Positions 1-6,891 of a DNA stretch of 10,484 nt are shown one piece after another. This DNA is from an uncultured Solimonas sp. (GTDB taxonomy: Bacteria > Pseudomonadota > Gammaproteobacteria > Nevskiales > Nevskiaceae): contig CAMLDZ010000109.1 of NCBI GenBank assembly GCA_946478985.1, positions 1 to 10,484 of the forward strand. The letters are read 5' to 3'. A program made the position numbers and the translations under genes. How positions within the stretch are numbered: the first letter of the stretch is position 1; each line of letters starts with the position of its first letter. The notes below the pieces were generated by a model. The model was given only the letters and a program-made list of their open reading frames with translations. It was not told where the DNA came from and did not search any database.

Positions 1-27
1 GCAAAGCGGGTGGCACCCCGGAGGGGC

Positions 28-120
28 GGGACCGTTTTGGCGCATCGCGGCGTCAGAACTCGCTCGTGTACGTCCAGTACACCGCGCTCGTCCTTCCTTG
101 CGCTGCGCCAAAACGGTCTC
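28..120. repeat. 93-bp imperfect extragenic palindrome
   Basis: The outer arms, 30-44 (GACCGTTTTGGCGCA) and 104-118, are perfect 15-nt reverse complements, extended by a G.T and a G-C pair to 28 and 120. An inner pair TGTAC (67-71) and GTACA (77-81) flanks a 5-nt loop. Both pairs share one centre, position 74, so this is a single nested structure; the region between the arms pairs only partly. It could fold as a long hairpin in RNA or extruded DNA. It has no T-tract after either arm, so it is not a standard terminator. Nested arms with a degenerate middle resemble dispersed extragenic palindromic elements, but the window holds only one copy, so dispersal is inference. Confidence 0.6.
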
Positions 121-157
121 CGTCGCAGCGGCGGCCATAGCGTTAACAGGCCCTAAA

Positions 158-173
158 GCCCGGCGATCCGGGC
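158..173. repeat. Short GC-rich hairpin upstream of the fRMsr gene
   Basis: GCCCGG (158-163) and CCGGGC (168-173) form a perfect 6-bp stem around the tetraloop CGAT. It sits between the large palindrome and the putative promoter. No T-run follows, so termination of an upstream transcript is possible but unsupported. Confidence 0.45.
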
Positions 174-203
174 CTGATGCCGCCAGCGGCGGCCGCCTAT
201 ACT
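174..203 (+). promoter_or_regulatory. Putative sigma70 promoter giving a leaderless fRMsr mRNA
   Basis: TATACT at 198-203 matches the -10 consensus TATAAT at 5 of 6 positions and stands out in this GC-rich DNA. CTGATG at 174-179 is a partial -35 (3 of 6) at 18-bp spacing. Transcription would be expected to begin around position 210, which is the A of the chosen ATG, so the mRNA would have essentially no leader; consistently, no Shine-Dalgarno sequence is visible. The spacer holds a perfect hairpin, GCCGCC (179-184) and GGCGGC (188-193), which could be an operator or chance. The -10 is clear; the -35 and the start site are inferred. Confidence 0.45.
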
Positions 204-209
204 CGCGCC

Positions 210-704
210 ATGTTCGAAGTCTCGCCCAGCGCCCTGGATCCCGCCGACAAGCCGGCTTTCTACGAGGAGCTGGCCACGCAGGCGCAGGCGCTGATGCACG
301 GCGAGCGCGATCGCATCGCCAACGCCGCCAACCTCGCGGCCTTGCTCTGGCTGACGCTGCCGGACCTCAACTGGGCCGGCTTCTATTTCTTCGACGGCCG
401 CGAGCTGGTGCTCGGGCCGTTCCAGGGCAAGCCGGCCTGCGTGCGCATCGCCCTGGGCCGCGGCGTCTGCGGCACGGCGGCGGCCAGCAACACCACGCAG
501 CTGATCGACGACGTCCACGCGTTCCCCGGCCATATCGCCTGCGATGCGGCCTCGAACGCCGAGATCGTCGTGCCGCTGTTCAAGGACGGCCGCCTGCTCG
601 GCGTGCTCGACCTCGACAGCCCGAAGCGGGCGCGCTTCGATGACGAGGATCGCGCCGGCCTGGAGCGGCTGGCGCAGATCTGGATCGAGGGCTCGGACGT
701 CTGA
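210..704 (+). CDS. msrC: Free methionine-(R)-sulfoxide reductase (GAF-domain fRMsr)
   Basis: Predicted 164-residue cytosolic enzyme that reduces free L-methionine-(R)-sulfoxide to methionine, normally using thioredoxin. The whole protein is one GAF domain. Recognisable segments are NWAGFYF (54-60), LVLGPFQGKPACVRI (66-80), GRGVCGTAA (83-91) and the core strand LLGVLDLDSP (129-138). Three cysteines, C77, C87 and C111, have spacings of 10 and 24, the same as C84, C94 and C118 of E. coli YebR/MsrC, which supports function rather than a generic GAF sensor. The start at 210 is preferred over ATG 177 because family proteins begin near here and a -10 box lies at 198-203. It converges on the YhhN gene, 16 bp away. 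The msrB gene lies about 0.8 kb downstream. Confidence 0.9.
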   Translation: MFEVSPSALDPADKPAFYEELATQAQALMHGERDRIANAANLAALLWLTLPDLNWAGFYFFDGRELVLGPFQGKPACVRIALGRGVCGTAAASNTTQLIDDVHAFPGHIACDAASNAEIVVPLFKDGRLLGVLDLDSPKRARFDDEDRAGLERLAQIWIEGSDV

Positions 705-717
705 GGTTGGCGACCTC
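703..717. terminator. Weak hairpin between two convergent genes
   Basis: GAGGT (703-707) and ACCTC (713-717) pair around a 5-nt loop, overlapping the fRMsr stop codon and lying just before the end of the convergent YhhN gene. It is the only structure in the 16-bp gap and could serve either strand. The stem is short and there is no T-tract, so function as a terminator is doubtful. Confidence 0.2.
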
Positions 718-720
718 CGC

Positions 721-1356
721 TCAGAACCAGGCCGACGCGGCGATGCAGCTGATCGCCGTCCAGTACGTCGCCAGGATCAGGCCCTGCGCACCGGCGTAGT
801 AGCCGATGAAGCGGCGCGCGCCGAGCGCCGAGTCCGACAGCACGAACAGCAGCGCGCCGCCCAGCGCATAGCCGGCCGCGGTACCGCCGAGCTGCTGCCA
901 GCGCAGCAGCGCCGCCAGCGCCATCGCGCACAGCACCGCGCCGTAGACGAACACCGGCAGCCGCAGCGGTGCCGGCGCCCGTGGCAGCAGCACCGCCGAG
1001 AACGCCAGCGCGTACGCCAGCAGCAGTGCGCCGGGCCACGGCGGCAGCGCCATCGTCACGCCGTCGAGCAGCGCCGGAATCAGCAGCAGGTGCGCGAGCA
1101 GAAAGCTCGACAGGCCCGTGATGAAAGCACCGTCGGATTCCCACATCAGGGCGATATCGCCGAGCAGCGACAGCAACAGCGCAGCGACGATCCAGTTGCG
1201 ATAGACACTGTCCGGCGCCATCAGCGCCAGGACGATGACCAGCACCGTGGTCAGCGGCTTGAGCAGCTTGAACAGCGGCGGCCGCGTCTCGCGCCAGTCG
1301 GCGACGATCGCCGCGAGCGCCGAGACGGCGATGGCTGCGAGCAGTGGTGATGGCAT
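721..1356 (-). CDS. YhhN/TMEM86-family membrane protein, putative lysoplasmalogenase
   Basis: A 211-residue integral membrane protein of about seven or eight hydrophobic segments, the usual size for the YhhN family (PF07947). Family landmarks are visible: KPLTT (33-37), [10 protein letters not shown] (62-71), the FLLAHLLL segment (85-92), [16 protein letters not shown] (168-183) and a C-terminal LATYWTA helix. TMEM86 homologues hydrolyse the vinyl-ether bond of lysoplasmalogen; the role of bacterial YhhN proteins is less settled, so activity is inferred from family. The ATG at 1356 was chosen because it begins the first hydrophobic helix and follows GGGGGAA at 1361-1367; the frame stays open further upstream, but that extension is arginine-rich and unlike the family. 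It is transcribed divergently from msrB. Confidence 0.85.
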   Translation of the reverse strand: MPSPLLAAIAVSALAAIVADWRETRPPLFKLLKPLTTVLVIVLALMAPDSVYRNWIVAALLLSLLGDIALMWESDGAFITGLSSFLLAHLLLIPALLDGVTMALPPWPGALLLAYALAFSAVLLPRAPAPLRLPVFVYGAVLCAMALAALLRWQQLGGTAAGYALGGALLFVLSDSALGARRFIGYYAGAQGLILATYWTAISCIAASAWF

Positions 1357-1495
1357 GCGCTTCCCCCGGACACGGTGTGCCGCGCAGTATCGGCGCGGCC
1401 GCGACGCCCGCGGCAGGGCTGCGACGACAGGCGCCTTTGGCGCGGCGGCGCTACGATGCGCGTCCCCTGCGCGGATCAGATTGCGGAGCCAGACG
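1357..1495. promoter_or_regulatory. Divergent control region between the YhhN gene and msrB
   Basis: This 139-bp gap must hold the start signals for both flanking genes. Facing msrB, TACGAT at 1452-1457 is a possible -10, without a convincing -35. Facing the YhhN gene, GATACT on the minus strand (1391 to 1386) is a possible -10. A perfect small hairpin GCGCC-TTT-GGCGC lies at 1431-1443. GGAG at 1485-1488 is the ribosome binding site of msrB, 7 nt before its ATG. The promoter calls are weak; only the ribosome site is convincing. Confidence 0.3.
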
Positions 1496-1891
1496 ATGGA
1501 CAAGATCACCAGAACCGACGCCGAGTGGCGCGCCCGGCTGACACCCGAGCAGTACCGCGTGACGCGCCAGGGCGGCACCGAGTGCGCGTTCACCGGCGCG
1601 CTCTGGGACGATCATCGCGACGGTGTATTCACCTGCGTCTGCTGCGAACTGCCGCTGTTCGATTCGCGGACCAAGTTCGAGTCCGGCACCGGCTGGCCGA
1701 GCTTCTTCAACCCGGCCAGCAACGAAGCGGTGGCCAGCCGCGAGGACCGCAGCCACGGCATGCGTCGCATCGAGGTGCTGTGCGCGCGCTGCGACGCCCA
1801 CCTGGGTCACGTCTTTCCGGATGGCCCGGCGCCGACCGGCCTGCGCTTCTGCATCAACTCGGCGGCCCTGGCGTTCCAGGAACGCGCATGA
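1496..1891 (+). CDS. msrB: Peptide-methionine (R)-S-oxide reductase MsrB
   Basis: A 131-residue protein that reduces R-methionine sulfoxide in proteins back to methionine, probably in the cytosol since there is no signal peptide. It is a complete single SelR domain. Two zinc CxxC pairs are present, C47/C50 and C96/C99. The resolving/recognition block SGTGWPSF lies at 63-70, the H-L-G-H-V-F motif at 102-107, and the catalytic cysteine is C119 in RFCINSAAL. These positions are one residue offset from E. coli MsrB. The ATG follows GGAG with a 7-nt spacer. The stop overlaps the next start as ATGA, so the two are almost certainly cotranscribed. No msrA lies in the window; the free-substrate R-reductase lies upstream. 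Confidence 0.96.
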   Translation: MDKITRTDAEWRARLTPEQYRVTRQGGTECAFTGALWDDHRDGVFTCVCCELPLFDSRTKFESGTGWPSFFNPASNEAVASREDRSHGMRRIEVLCARCDAHLGHVFPDGPAPTGLRFCINSAALAFQERA

Positions 1892-2565
1892 GGATTCACT
1901 GGCTGCAGCACGCCGACTACGAGGAGCTGGGCTGCATCGCGCCGGCCCTGACCGCGCATGCGCTGAGCCACACGCGGCTCTATGCCGGTGATCCGCTGCC
2001 GGACGCCGACGCCTTCGACGCGCTGATCGTCATGGGCGGGCCGATGAACATTTACGAGTACGACGCATATCCCTGGCTGCGCGCCGAAAAGGCCTTCATC
2101 AAGGCGGCGATCGACGCCGGCAAGCGCGTGCTGGGCATCTGCCTGGGCGCGCAGCTGATCGCCGATACGCTGGGTGCGCCGACCACACGCAATGCCGACA
2201 CCGAGATCGGCTGGTTCGAGCTGGCGCTGACAGAAGAAGGCAGCCGCGAGCCGCTGTTCGCCGGCTTTCCGCCGCGCTTCACCGCCTTCCACTGGCATGG
2301 CGACACCTTCGCGATCCCCGGCGGCGGCCGCACGCTGATGAGCAGCGCCGCCTGCGTCAACCAGGCCTATGCGGTCGGCGAGCGCGTGGTCGGCATCCAG
2401 TTCCATCTGGAGGTCACTGCCGCCAATGCCCGCGTGTGGTTCGAGCAGGGCGCGCCTGAACCTTCGCGCTACGTGCAGGGCGCCGGACACATCCTCGCCC
2501 AGCTCGACCACTTCGCCGCCAACAACCGCCTGATGCTGCAACTGCTGGCGAACTGGCTGCGCTGA
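1888..2565 (+). CDS. Class I glutamine amidotransferase (stand-alone, GMP-synthase-like)
   Basis: A 225-residue protein consisting of a class I glutaminase domain without a fused synthetase. The catalytic triad is complete: nucleophile C85 in the elbow GICLGAQL (83-90), H173 and E175 in GIQFHLEVT (169-177). The oxyanion loop MGGPMNIYE lies at 49-57. Such proteins resemble the amidotransferase half of GMP synthase, but their ammonia acceptor is usually unknown; a gamma-glutamyl hydrolase role is an alternative. The start overlaps the msrB stop by 4 nt (ATGA), with AGGA at 1878-1881 as ribosome site. The frame is open upstream through msrB, but that extension is a shadow. Translational coupling to msrB suggests shared expression, not necessarily shared function. 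Confidence 0.9.
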   Translation: MRIHWLQHADYEELGCIAPALTAHALSHTRLYAGDPLPDADAFDALIVMGGPMNIYEYDAYPWLRAEKAFIKAAIDAGKRVLGICLGAQLIADTLGAPTTRNADTEIGWFELALTEEGSREPLFAGFPPRFTAFHWHGDTFAIPGGGRTLMSSAACVNQAYAVGERVVGIQFHLEVTAANARVWFEQGAPEPSRYVQGAGHILAQLDHFAANNRLMLQLLANWLR

Positions 2566-2577
2566 GGCCCGCAGGGC

Positions 2578-2892
2578 TCAGTGCGAGCCGGCCTCACCGG
2601 GCTTGAGCCCGCAGAACTGGCACTGCACCTTCTTCATGCGGAAGAAGACGTGCGGCACCGCCGGCCTGCCGCAGCGCGGGCACGGCAGGGTGGCGAGACG
2701 GCGGATCACGAAGTGCGACAGCACGGCCCAGCCGATCAGCCCGCTCCAGGCGATCGTCGGCGTCGGTTCCTGCTGCATGAGCTGGCGGTAGATCGCCGCC
2801 AGCAGCAGGCTGACCGGAATCCACGCCGCCCACCAGCCGTATACCGCGTTGCGGCGCACGCGCACCTCGTGCCAGAAGCGTTCCGTTTCCAT
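2578..2892 (-). CDS. Small two-helix membrane protein with C-terminal zinc ribbon
   Basis: I do not recognise a named gene. The 104-residue product has a basic N-terminus, two hydrophobic helices at about 17-35 and 47-64, and then a four-cysteine zinc ribbon: C71/C74 in CPRCG and C91/C94 in CQFCG, 16 residues apart. Both helices precede the ribbon, so the N-terminus and ribbon probably face the cytoplasm. Zinc ribbons of this kind bind metal for structure or contact nucleic acid or protein; no function can be assigned. It ends 12 bp from the convergent amidotransferase gene. It lies 94 bp downstream of the glycosyltransferase gene on the same strand, so it could be the distal gene of that transcript. 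No strong ribosome site is seen. Confidence 0.75.
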   Translation of the reverse strand: METERFWHEVRVRRNAVYGWWAAWIPVSLLLAAIYRQLMQQEPTPTIAWSGLIGWAVLSHFVIRRLATLPCPRCGRPAVPHVFFRMKKVQCQFCGLKPGEAGSH

Positions 2893-2986
2893 GAACCGCG
2901 CAATCCCTTGCCGTGGAGTCGGACACCTTAGCGAACGCGGCGGCGCCGCGGAACCATCGCCAGGCAGACCTGGCCGGGGACGCCGC

Positions 2987-4105
2987 TCAGGCGCGCGTCA
3001 GTTGCGGCTGGGCGCTGCCGCGCGGCCGCCGACTGCGCTGGCGCTGCTGCGCGAGTTCGTCGATGTCGCGCAGCAGGATCTCCACGGCGTCGTCGCGGCC
3101 GTTGCGCGGGTGCCCGCGCATGTTGGAGCGGTACCAGCTGTCGTTGCCGAGGAAGCGGTCGATGTCGCTCGGCGTCAGCCGCATCAGCTCGCCGCGCATG
3201 CCGACGCCCATGCGCTCGATCATGTGTGCGTTGAGACGCTGCTCGAAGGCCGGCTCCGGCATCGCCAGGATCGGCTTGCCCAGATGGATCGCCTCGCCGA
3301 TCAGCTGGTTGCCGGCGGTCGACAGCACGGCGCGGCAGCCGGCCAGATCGTCGACGAAGCCGGTCGGGCTGGGCGCGCGGAATTCCAGGTTCTCGTCGAC
3401 GCCGCGGTGGCGGGTGCCGTAGACGATGACCTTGCGGTCGAGCAGGCGCAGCGCGCGGTCGATGTGCGGCAGGTACTGGTGCTCGCCTTTGTTGAAGTAG
3501 GCGAGCAGATAGTCGCCGCTGCGCGGCCGGGCGGCGGCGACTTCATCGCGCAGCATCGGCCCGACGATGCGCACCTGCGGATAGGCCGGGATCGCCGGGT
3601 AGAAGCTCGACACCAGGATCCGTTCGGGCACGCCCATCAAGCGGCGGTAGCCCCAGGCGTCGCGCATGCCGACCGCCCACAGGTCCGGCGGAAAGTGCGG
3701 CTTGCAGTAGGCGATGATGCCGACGTGATCGAAACTCAGCCGCGGCAGGCGCAGGCGCTGCGCCGTGCGGTGGGTCCAGGCTTCGGAGTCGGAGATCGCC
3801 AGCTCGATGCCGTGGCGGCGGAACTCCGCCTCCATCGCCGCCATGCCCTTGCCGCCGAACAGCAGATCGCCGACGGGCGCCAGGTTGCGGCTCAGCGTGC
3901 GCAGCGGCGAGTGCGTGCCGGCGCGGCTGTACTCGTAGCCGATGGTGGGAATGCGCACCGTCGGGAAGCGCGGCGCCAGCACCTCGTAGGCGTCGCCTCC
4001 GGCGAACAGGGTGATTTCGTGCTGCGCCATCAGCGCCGGCAACACGGCCATGGTCCGCATCGCGTGGCCGCGGCCGTAGCCCATCACTCCGTAGGCGATC
4101 CGCAT
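2987..4105 (-). CDS. MJ1255/VC2487-family glycosyltransferase (MurG-like fold)
   Basis: A 372-residue protein of the family described as MJ1255 (TIGR00661) or Glyco_trans_1_3. The N-terminus MRIAYGVMGYGRGHAMRT carries the glycine-rich G-x-G-R-G-H acceptor-side loop typical of GT-B enzymes such as MurG. The C-terminal half has the donor-site block STAGNQLIGEA followed by LGKPILAMPEP and an EQRLNAH segment, as in nucleotide-sugar-binding transferases. The last 25 or so residues are basic (QRQRSRRPRG), suggesting peripheral contact with the membrane. Donor and acceptor are unknown; a lipid or cell-envelope acceptor is plausible by analogy. GAGGA at 4111-4115 lies 5 nt before the ATG at 4105. The same frame runs open far upstream on this strand, antisense to BI-1 and TerC, but that part is low-complexity shadow. 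Confidence 0.88.
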   Translation of the reverse strand: MRIAYGVMGYGRGHAMRTMAVLPALMAQHEITLFAGGDAYEVLAPRFPTVRIPTIGYEYSRAGTHSPLRTLSRNLAPVGDLLFGGKGMAAMEAEFRRHGIELAISDSEAWTHRTAQRLRLPRLSFDHVGIIAYCKPHFPPDLWAVGMRDAWGYRRLMGVPERILVSSFYPAIPAYPQVRIVGPMLRDEVAAARPRSGDYLLAYFNKGEHQYLPHIDRALRLLDRKVIVYGTRHRGVDENLEFRAPSPTGFVDDLAGCRAVLSTAGNQLIGEAIHLGKPILAMPEPAFEQRLNAHMIERMGVGMRGELMRLTPSDIDRFLGNDSWYRSNMRGHPRNGRDDAVEILLRDIDELAQQRQRSRRPRGSAQPQLTRA

Positions 4106-4170
4106 GCGCGTCCTCGTGCCTGTTCGTCCTTTTTCACGGCTGCAGTCTCGGCGGCGGCGGTGTTCGGCAG

Positions 4171-4199
4171 ATGACAGCGGCGTGACGCGACGATGACGG
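4171..4199 (-). promoter_or_regulatory. Three Pho-box-like half-sites at 11-bp period
   Basis: Read on the minus strand, the half-sites are CCGTCAT (4199-4193), GCGTCAC (4188-4182) and CTGTCAT (4177-4171). The PhoB half-site consensus is CTGTCAT with 7-bp repeats and 4-bp spacers, so period 11. The third is a perfect match, the first has one mismatch and the middle one keeps the GTCA core. Orientation points at the glycosyltransferase gene, whose ATG is 65 bp downstream. Against this, no AT-rich -10 lies about 10 bp after the last half-site, and spacers are GC-rich. Another direct-repeat-binding regulator is possible. Confidence 0.4.
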
Positions 4200-4220
4200 C
4201 CGCCGGCGCGGGACCTGGCG

Positions 4221-4249
4221 TAGCATGGGCAGGACTCGATCAACAGGAG
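4221..4249 (+). promoter_or_regulatory. Putative -10 and ribosome binding site for the BI-1 gene
   Basis: TAGCAT at 4221-4226 is a possible -10 (4 of 6), without a recognisable -35. AGGAG at 4245-4249 is a good Shine-Dalgarno sequence, 6 nt before ATG 4256, and it decides the start over the in-frame ATG at 4193, whose extra 21 residues are not family-like. The ribosome site is firm; the -10 is tentative. Confidence 0.45.
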
Positions 4250-4255
4250 CAGGCC

Positions 4256-5020
4256 ATGCAATCCGGCAATCCCGTACTGCGCAACAAGAAATTCGGCGAT
4301 CTCGGCGGCCCGCTGGCACAGGGCGAGCCGATGACGATGGACGGCGTCGTCGGCAAGACCGCGCTGTTGCTGATCCTGCTGCTCGGCGCCGGCGGCTGGA
4401 CCTGGGTTCGCTTCGGCAGCGTGCTCGCCGAGGCCGGCCCGCAGGCGGCGCTGGCGGCGGTGTCGCCGTTCATCTGGGGCGGCTTGATCGCCGGTCTGGT
4501 ACTGGCGCTGATCACCAGCTTCGCCAGCCGCTTCGCGCACATCACCGCGCCGCTGTACGCGATCGCGCAGGGCTTCGCGCTCGGCGGCCTGTCGGCGTTC
4601 TTCGAGCTGCGCTTTCCCGGCATCGTCATGCAGGCGGTGGCGCTGACCGTGGCGGTGATGGTGGCGATGCTGCTGCTGTACCGCAGCCGCGTGATCCGCG
4701 TCACCGACAAGCTGCGCAGCGGCATCGTCGTCGCCACGCTCGGCGTCGCGCTGTTCTATCTGGTCGACCTCGGCCTGCGCGCGTTCACCAGCATCCAGGT
4801 GCCGATGATCCACGAGAGCGGCACGGCCGGCATCGTCTTCAGCCTGTTCGTGGTTGGCCTGGCGGCGCTGAATCTGCTGCTCGATTTCGACCTGATCGAG
4901 CAGGGCGTGGCCGGCGGCGCGCCCAGGCAGATGGAGTGGTACGGCGCCTTCGGACTGGTGGTGACGCTGGTCTGGCTGTATCTGGAGCTGCTGCGGCTGC
5001 TGTCGAAGCTGCGCCGCTAA
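4256..5020 (+). CDS. Bax inhibitor-1/YccA-family membrane protein (PF12811-like)
   Basis: A 254-residue integral membrane protein with seven predicted hydrophobic helices. The N-terminal MQSGNPVL and a roughly 30-residue soluble lead are typical of the BaxI_1 (PF12811) subgroup found in actinobacteria and some proteobacteria. Landmarks include the helix pair SRFAHITAPLYAIAQGFALGG (91-111) and the C-terminal DFDLIEQG (210-217) followed by EWYGAFGLV (227-235), whose acidic residues correspond broadly to the pH-sensing aspartates of BsYetJ. Family members can act as pH-sensitive calcium leak channels; here that is inference. TerC follows after 51 bp on the same strand. A perfect palindrome overlaps the stop codon. 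Confidence 0.88.
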   Translation: MQSGNPVLRNKKFGDLGGPLAQGEPMTMDGVVGKTALLLILLLGAGGWTWVRFGSVLAEAGPQAALAAVSPFIWGGLIAGLVLALITSFASRFAHITAPLYAIAQGFALGGLSAFFELRFPGIVMQAVALTVAVMVAMLLLYRSRVIRVTDKLRSGIVVATLGVALFYLVDLGLRAFTSIQVPMIHESGTAGIVFSLFVVGLAALNLLLDFDLIEQGVAGGAPRQMEWYGAFGLVVTLVWLYLELLRLLSKLRR

Positions 5021-5043
5021 AGCGGCTGGCGACCGGCTAGAAT
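5013..5043 (+). promoter_or_regulatory. Palindrome and -10-like box upstream of terC
   Basis: GCCGCT (5013-5018) and AGCGGC (5021-5026) are perfect reverse complements around AA, overlapping the BI-1 stop codon TAA. TAGAAT at 5038-5043 matches the -10 consensus at 5 of 6 positions, 28 bp before the terC ATG, with no convincing -35. The palindrome could be a weak terminator (no T-run), an operator or chance. A separate promoter for terC-hisC is plausible. Confidence 0.35.
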
Positions 5044-5071
5044 CGCGCGCCTTCCTCCGACCGAAAACCAC

Positions 5072-5806
5072 ATGCACGCGCTCCTCGACCCCGAACTCTG
5101 GGCTGCCCTGATCACCCTGGCGGCACTGGAGATCGTGCTCGGCATCGACAACATCATTTTCCTGTCGATCATGGCCAACAAGCTGCCGGAGCATCAGCGC
5201 GCCCGCGCGCGCACGATCGGCCTGGCCGGCGCCTGCATCACCCGCGTGCTGCTGCTGCTGTCGCTGGCCTGGCTCGCCAAGCTGACCGCGCCGCTGTTCC
5301 ACATCGGCGAGTTCGGTGTGTCCGGTCGCGATCTGATCCTGCTCGGCGGCGGTCTGTTCCTGCTCGGCAAGAGCGCGCTGGAGATCCACGAGCAGGTCGA
5401 GGGCGACGGCCACGATCCGGAAGACGTGATCGGCAAGACCGTCGCGGTCGGCTTCGCCTCGGTGATCGTGCAGATCATGATCCTCGACATCGTCTTCTCG
5501 CTGGACTCGGTGATCACCGCGGTGGGCATGACCGATCGCGTCGGCGTGATGATCGCGGCGATCGTCATCGCCATCGGCGTGATGATGTTCTTCGCCGGCG
5601 CGGTCGGCGCCTTCGTGGAGCGCCACCCGACGATCAAGATCCTGGCATTGGCGTTCCTGATCATGATCGGCATGGTGCTGATCGGCGAGGGCATGCATTT
5701 CCACGTGCCGAAGGCTTATGTCTACTTCGCGATGGCGTTCTCGGTCGGTGTGGAGCTGCTGAACCTGCGCATGCGTCGCAAGCAGCAGCCGGCGATCAAG
5801 CCCTGA
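5072..5806 (+). CDS. TerC-family integral membrane protein
   Basis: A 244-residue membrane protein with about seven helices, the size of stand-alone TerC (PF03741). The signature acidic motifs are present: [12 protein letters not shown] (19-30) with E20, D26 and N27, and [10 protein letters not shown] (138-147) with D139, D145 and S146. The cytoplasmic loop after the third helix is acidic (EGDGHDPED). TerC/Alx proteins handle metal ions, with manganese export shown for several members and links to tellurite resistance and metalation of secreted proteins. A manganese role here is inference. No Shine-Dalgarno sequence is obvious before the ATG. Only 10 bp separate its stop from hisC, so the two probably share a transcript although no metabolic link is evident. 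Confidence 0.9.
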   Translation: MHALLDPELWAALITLAALEIVLGIDNIIFLSIMANKLPEHQRARARTIGLAGACITRVLLLLSLAWLAKLTAPLFHIGEFGVSGRDLILLGGGLFLLGKSALEIHEQVEGDGHDPEDVIGKTVAVGFASVIVQIMILDIVFSLDSVITAVGMTDRVGVMIAAIVIAIGVMMFFAGAVGAFVERHPTIKILALAFLIMIGMVLIGEGMHFHVPKAYVYFAMAFSVGVELLNLRMRRKQQPAIKP

Positions 5807-5816
5807 GGCTGCCGCG

Positions 5817-6875
5817 ATGAGCCGCTACTGGAGCAGGGTCGTCCACACGCTGACGCCCTATGTGCCGGGCGAGCAGCCGAAGATCGCCGGGCTGATCAAG
5901 CTCAACACCAACGAGAACCCGTACCCGCCGTCGCCGCGCGCGCTGCAGGCGATTGCTGACGCCGGCGGCGAGGCGCTGCGCCTGTATCCGGACCCGAACG
6001 CGGACGCGCTCAAGCAGGCCATCGCCCGCCTGCACGGCCTGCAGCCGGCGCAGGTGTTCTGCGGCAACGGCTCGGACGAGGTGCTGGCCTTCGTGTTCCA
6101 GGGCCTGCTGCAGCACGAGCGCCCGATCCTGTTCCCGGACATCAGCTACAGCTTCTATCCGGTCTACTGCGGGCTCTACGGCGTCGCCTACGAGACGCCG
6201 GCGCTGGATGGCGATTACGCGATCCGCATCGACGATTACTGCAAGCCCAATGGCGGCGTGATCTTTCCCAACCCGAACGCGCCGACCGGCCGCGCGCTGC
6301 CGCTGGCCGAGATCGAGCGGCTGCTGCAGGCCAATGGCGATTCGGTGGTGGTGGTCGACGAGGCCTACATCGACTTCGGCGGCGAGACGGCGACCGCGCT
6401 GGTGGCGCGCTACCCGAACCTGCTGGTGGTGCAGACGCTGAGCAAATCGCGTTCGCTGGCCGGCCTGCGCGTCGGCTTCGCGGTCGGGCACGCCGATCTG
6501 ATCGCGGCGCTGGAGCGCATCAAGAACAGCTTCAACTCATACCCGCTCGACCGCCTGGCGTTGGCCGGCGCCAGCGCTGCGATCGACGACCGTGACTACT
6601 TCGAGCAGACGCGCCAGGCGGTGATCGCGACGCGCGAGACGATGACGCGCGGCCTGATTGAGCTCGGCTTCGAAGTGTTGCCGTCGGCCGCCAACTTCGT
6701 CTTCGCCCGCCATCCGCGGCACGAGGGCGCGGCGCTGGCCGCGGCACTGCGCGAGCGGCGCATCCTGGTCCGCCACTTCGCCAAGCCGCGCATCGATGCC
6801 TTCCTGCGCATCAGCGTCGGCACCGACGCGCAGACCGATGCGCTGCTGGCGGCGCTGCGCGAGATCGTCGGCTGA
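5817..6875 (+). CDS. hisC: Histidinol-phosphate aminotransferase HisC
   Basis: A 352-residue PLP enzyme, close to the length of E. coli HisC (356). It interconverts imidazole-acetol phosphate and histidinol phosphate with glutamate. The N-terminal [15 protein letters not shown] (26-40) is the classical HisC motif. Other landmarks are the phosphate-loop GNGSDEVL (83-90), PNPNAPTG (151-158), DEAYIDF (181-187), the PLP lysine K210 in [16 protein letters not shown] and R330 in FLRISVGT, which binds the substrate carboxylate. No other his gene is in the window, so this is a stand-alone copy; in such genomes a second HisC in the his operon is common, and this one could have broader aromatic or branched substrate use. 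GAGG at 5805-5808, overlapping the terC stop, is the likely ribosome site. Confidence 0.93.
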   Translation: MSRYWSRVVHTLTPYVPGEQPKIAGLIKLNTNENPYPPSPRALQAIADAGGEALRLYPDPNADALKQAIARLHGLQPAQVFCGNGSDEVLAFVFQGLLQHERPILFPDISYSFYPVYCGLYGVAYETPALDGDYAIRIDDYCKPNGGVIFPNPNAPTGRALPLAEIERLLQANGDSVVVVDEAYIDFGGETATALVARYPNLLVVQTLSKSRSLAGLRVGFAVGHADLIAALERIKNSFNSYPLDRLALAGASAAIDDRDYFEQTRQAVIATRETMTRGLIELGFEVLPSAANFVFARHPRHEGAALAAALRERRILVRHFAKPRIDAFLRISVGTDAQTDALLAALREIVG

Positions 6876-6891
6876 ACCCGGCGCCAGGCTT

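Noticed and set aside
28..120. Rho-independent terminator for a gene left of the window
   Set aside because: The dyad is long enough, but neither arm is followed by a T-tract and the stem is interrupted for about 20 nt on each side.
98..643. 181-codon plus-strand ORF at the left end
   Set aside because: It overlaps the fRMsr gene in another frame and is arginine-rich without any recognisable domain.
1375..1887. In-frame upstream extension suggesting an MsrB-region/amidotransferase fusion
   Set aside because: The extension is msrB read in another frame; the amidotransferase has its own ATG, ribosome site and normal length from 1888.
2567..2577. GCCC-GCA-GGGC hairpin between the amidotransferase and zinc-ribbon genes
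   Set aside because: The stem is only 4 bp with no T-run; expected by chance in DNA of this composition.
2849..4174. 441-codon plus-strand ORF
   Set aside because: Antisense to the glycosyltransferase gene, with shadow-like Arg/Ala/Gln/His composition and no motif.
4106..5704. Long open extension of the glycosyltransferase frame upstream on the minus strand (about 530 codons)
   Set aside because: It is antisense to BI-1 and TerC, rich in His, Asp, Gln and Arg with low complexity, and has no domain signature; open frames of this kind are expected opposite GC-rich genes. The family-like start is ATG 4105.
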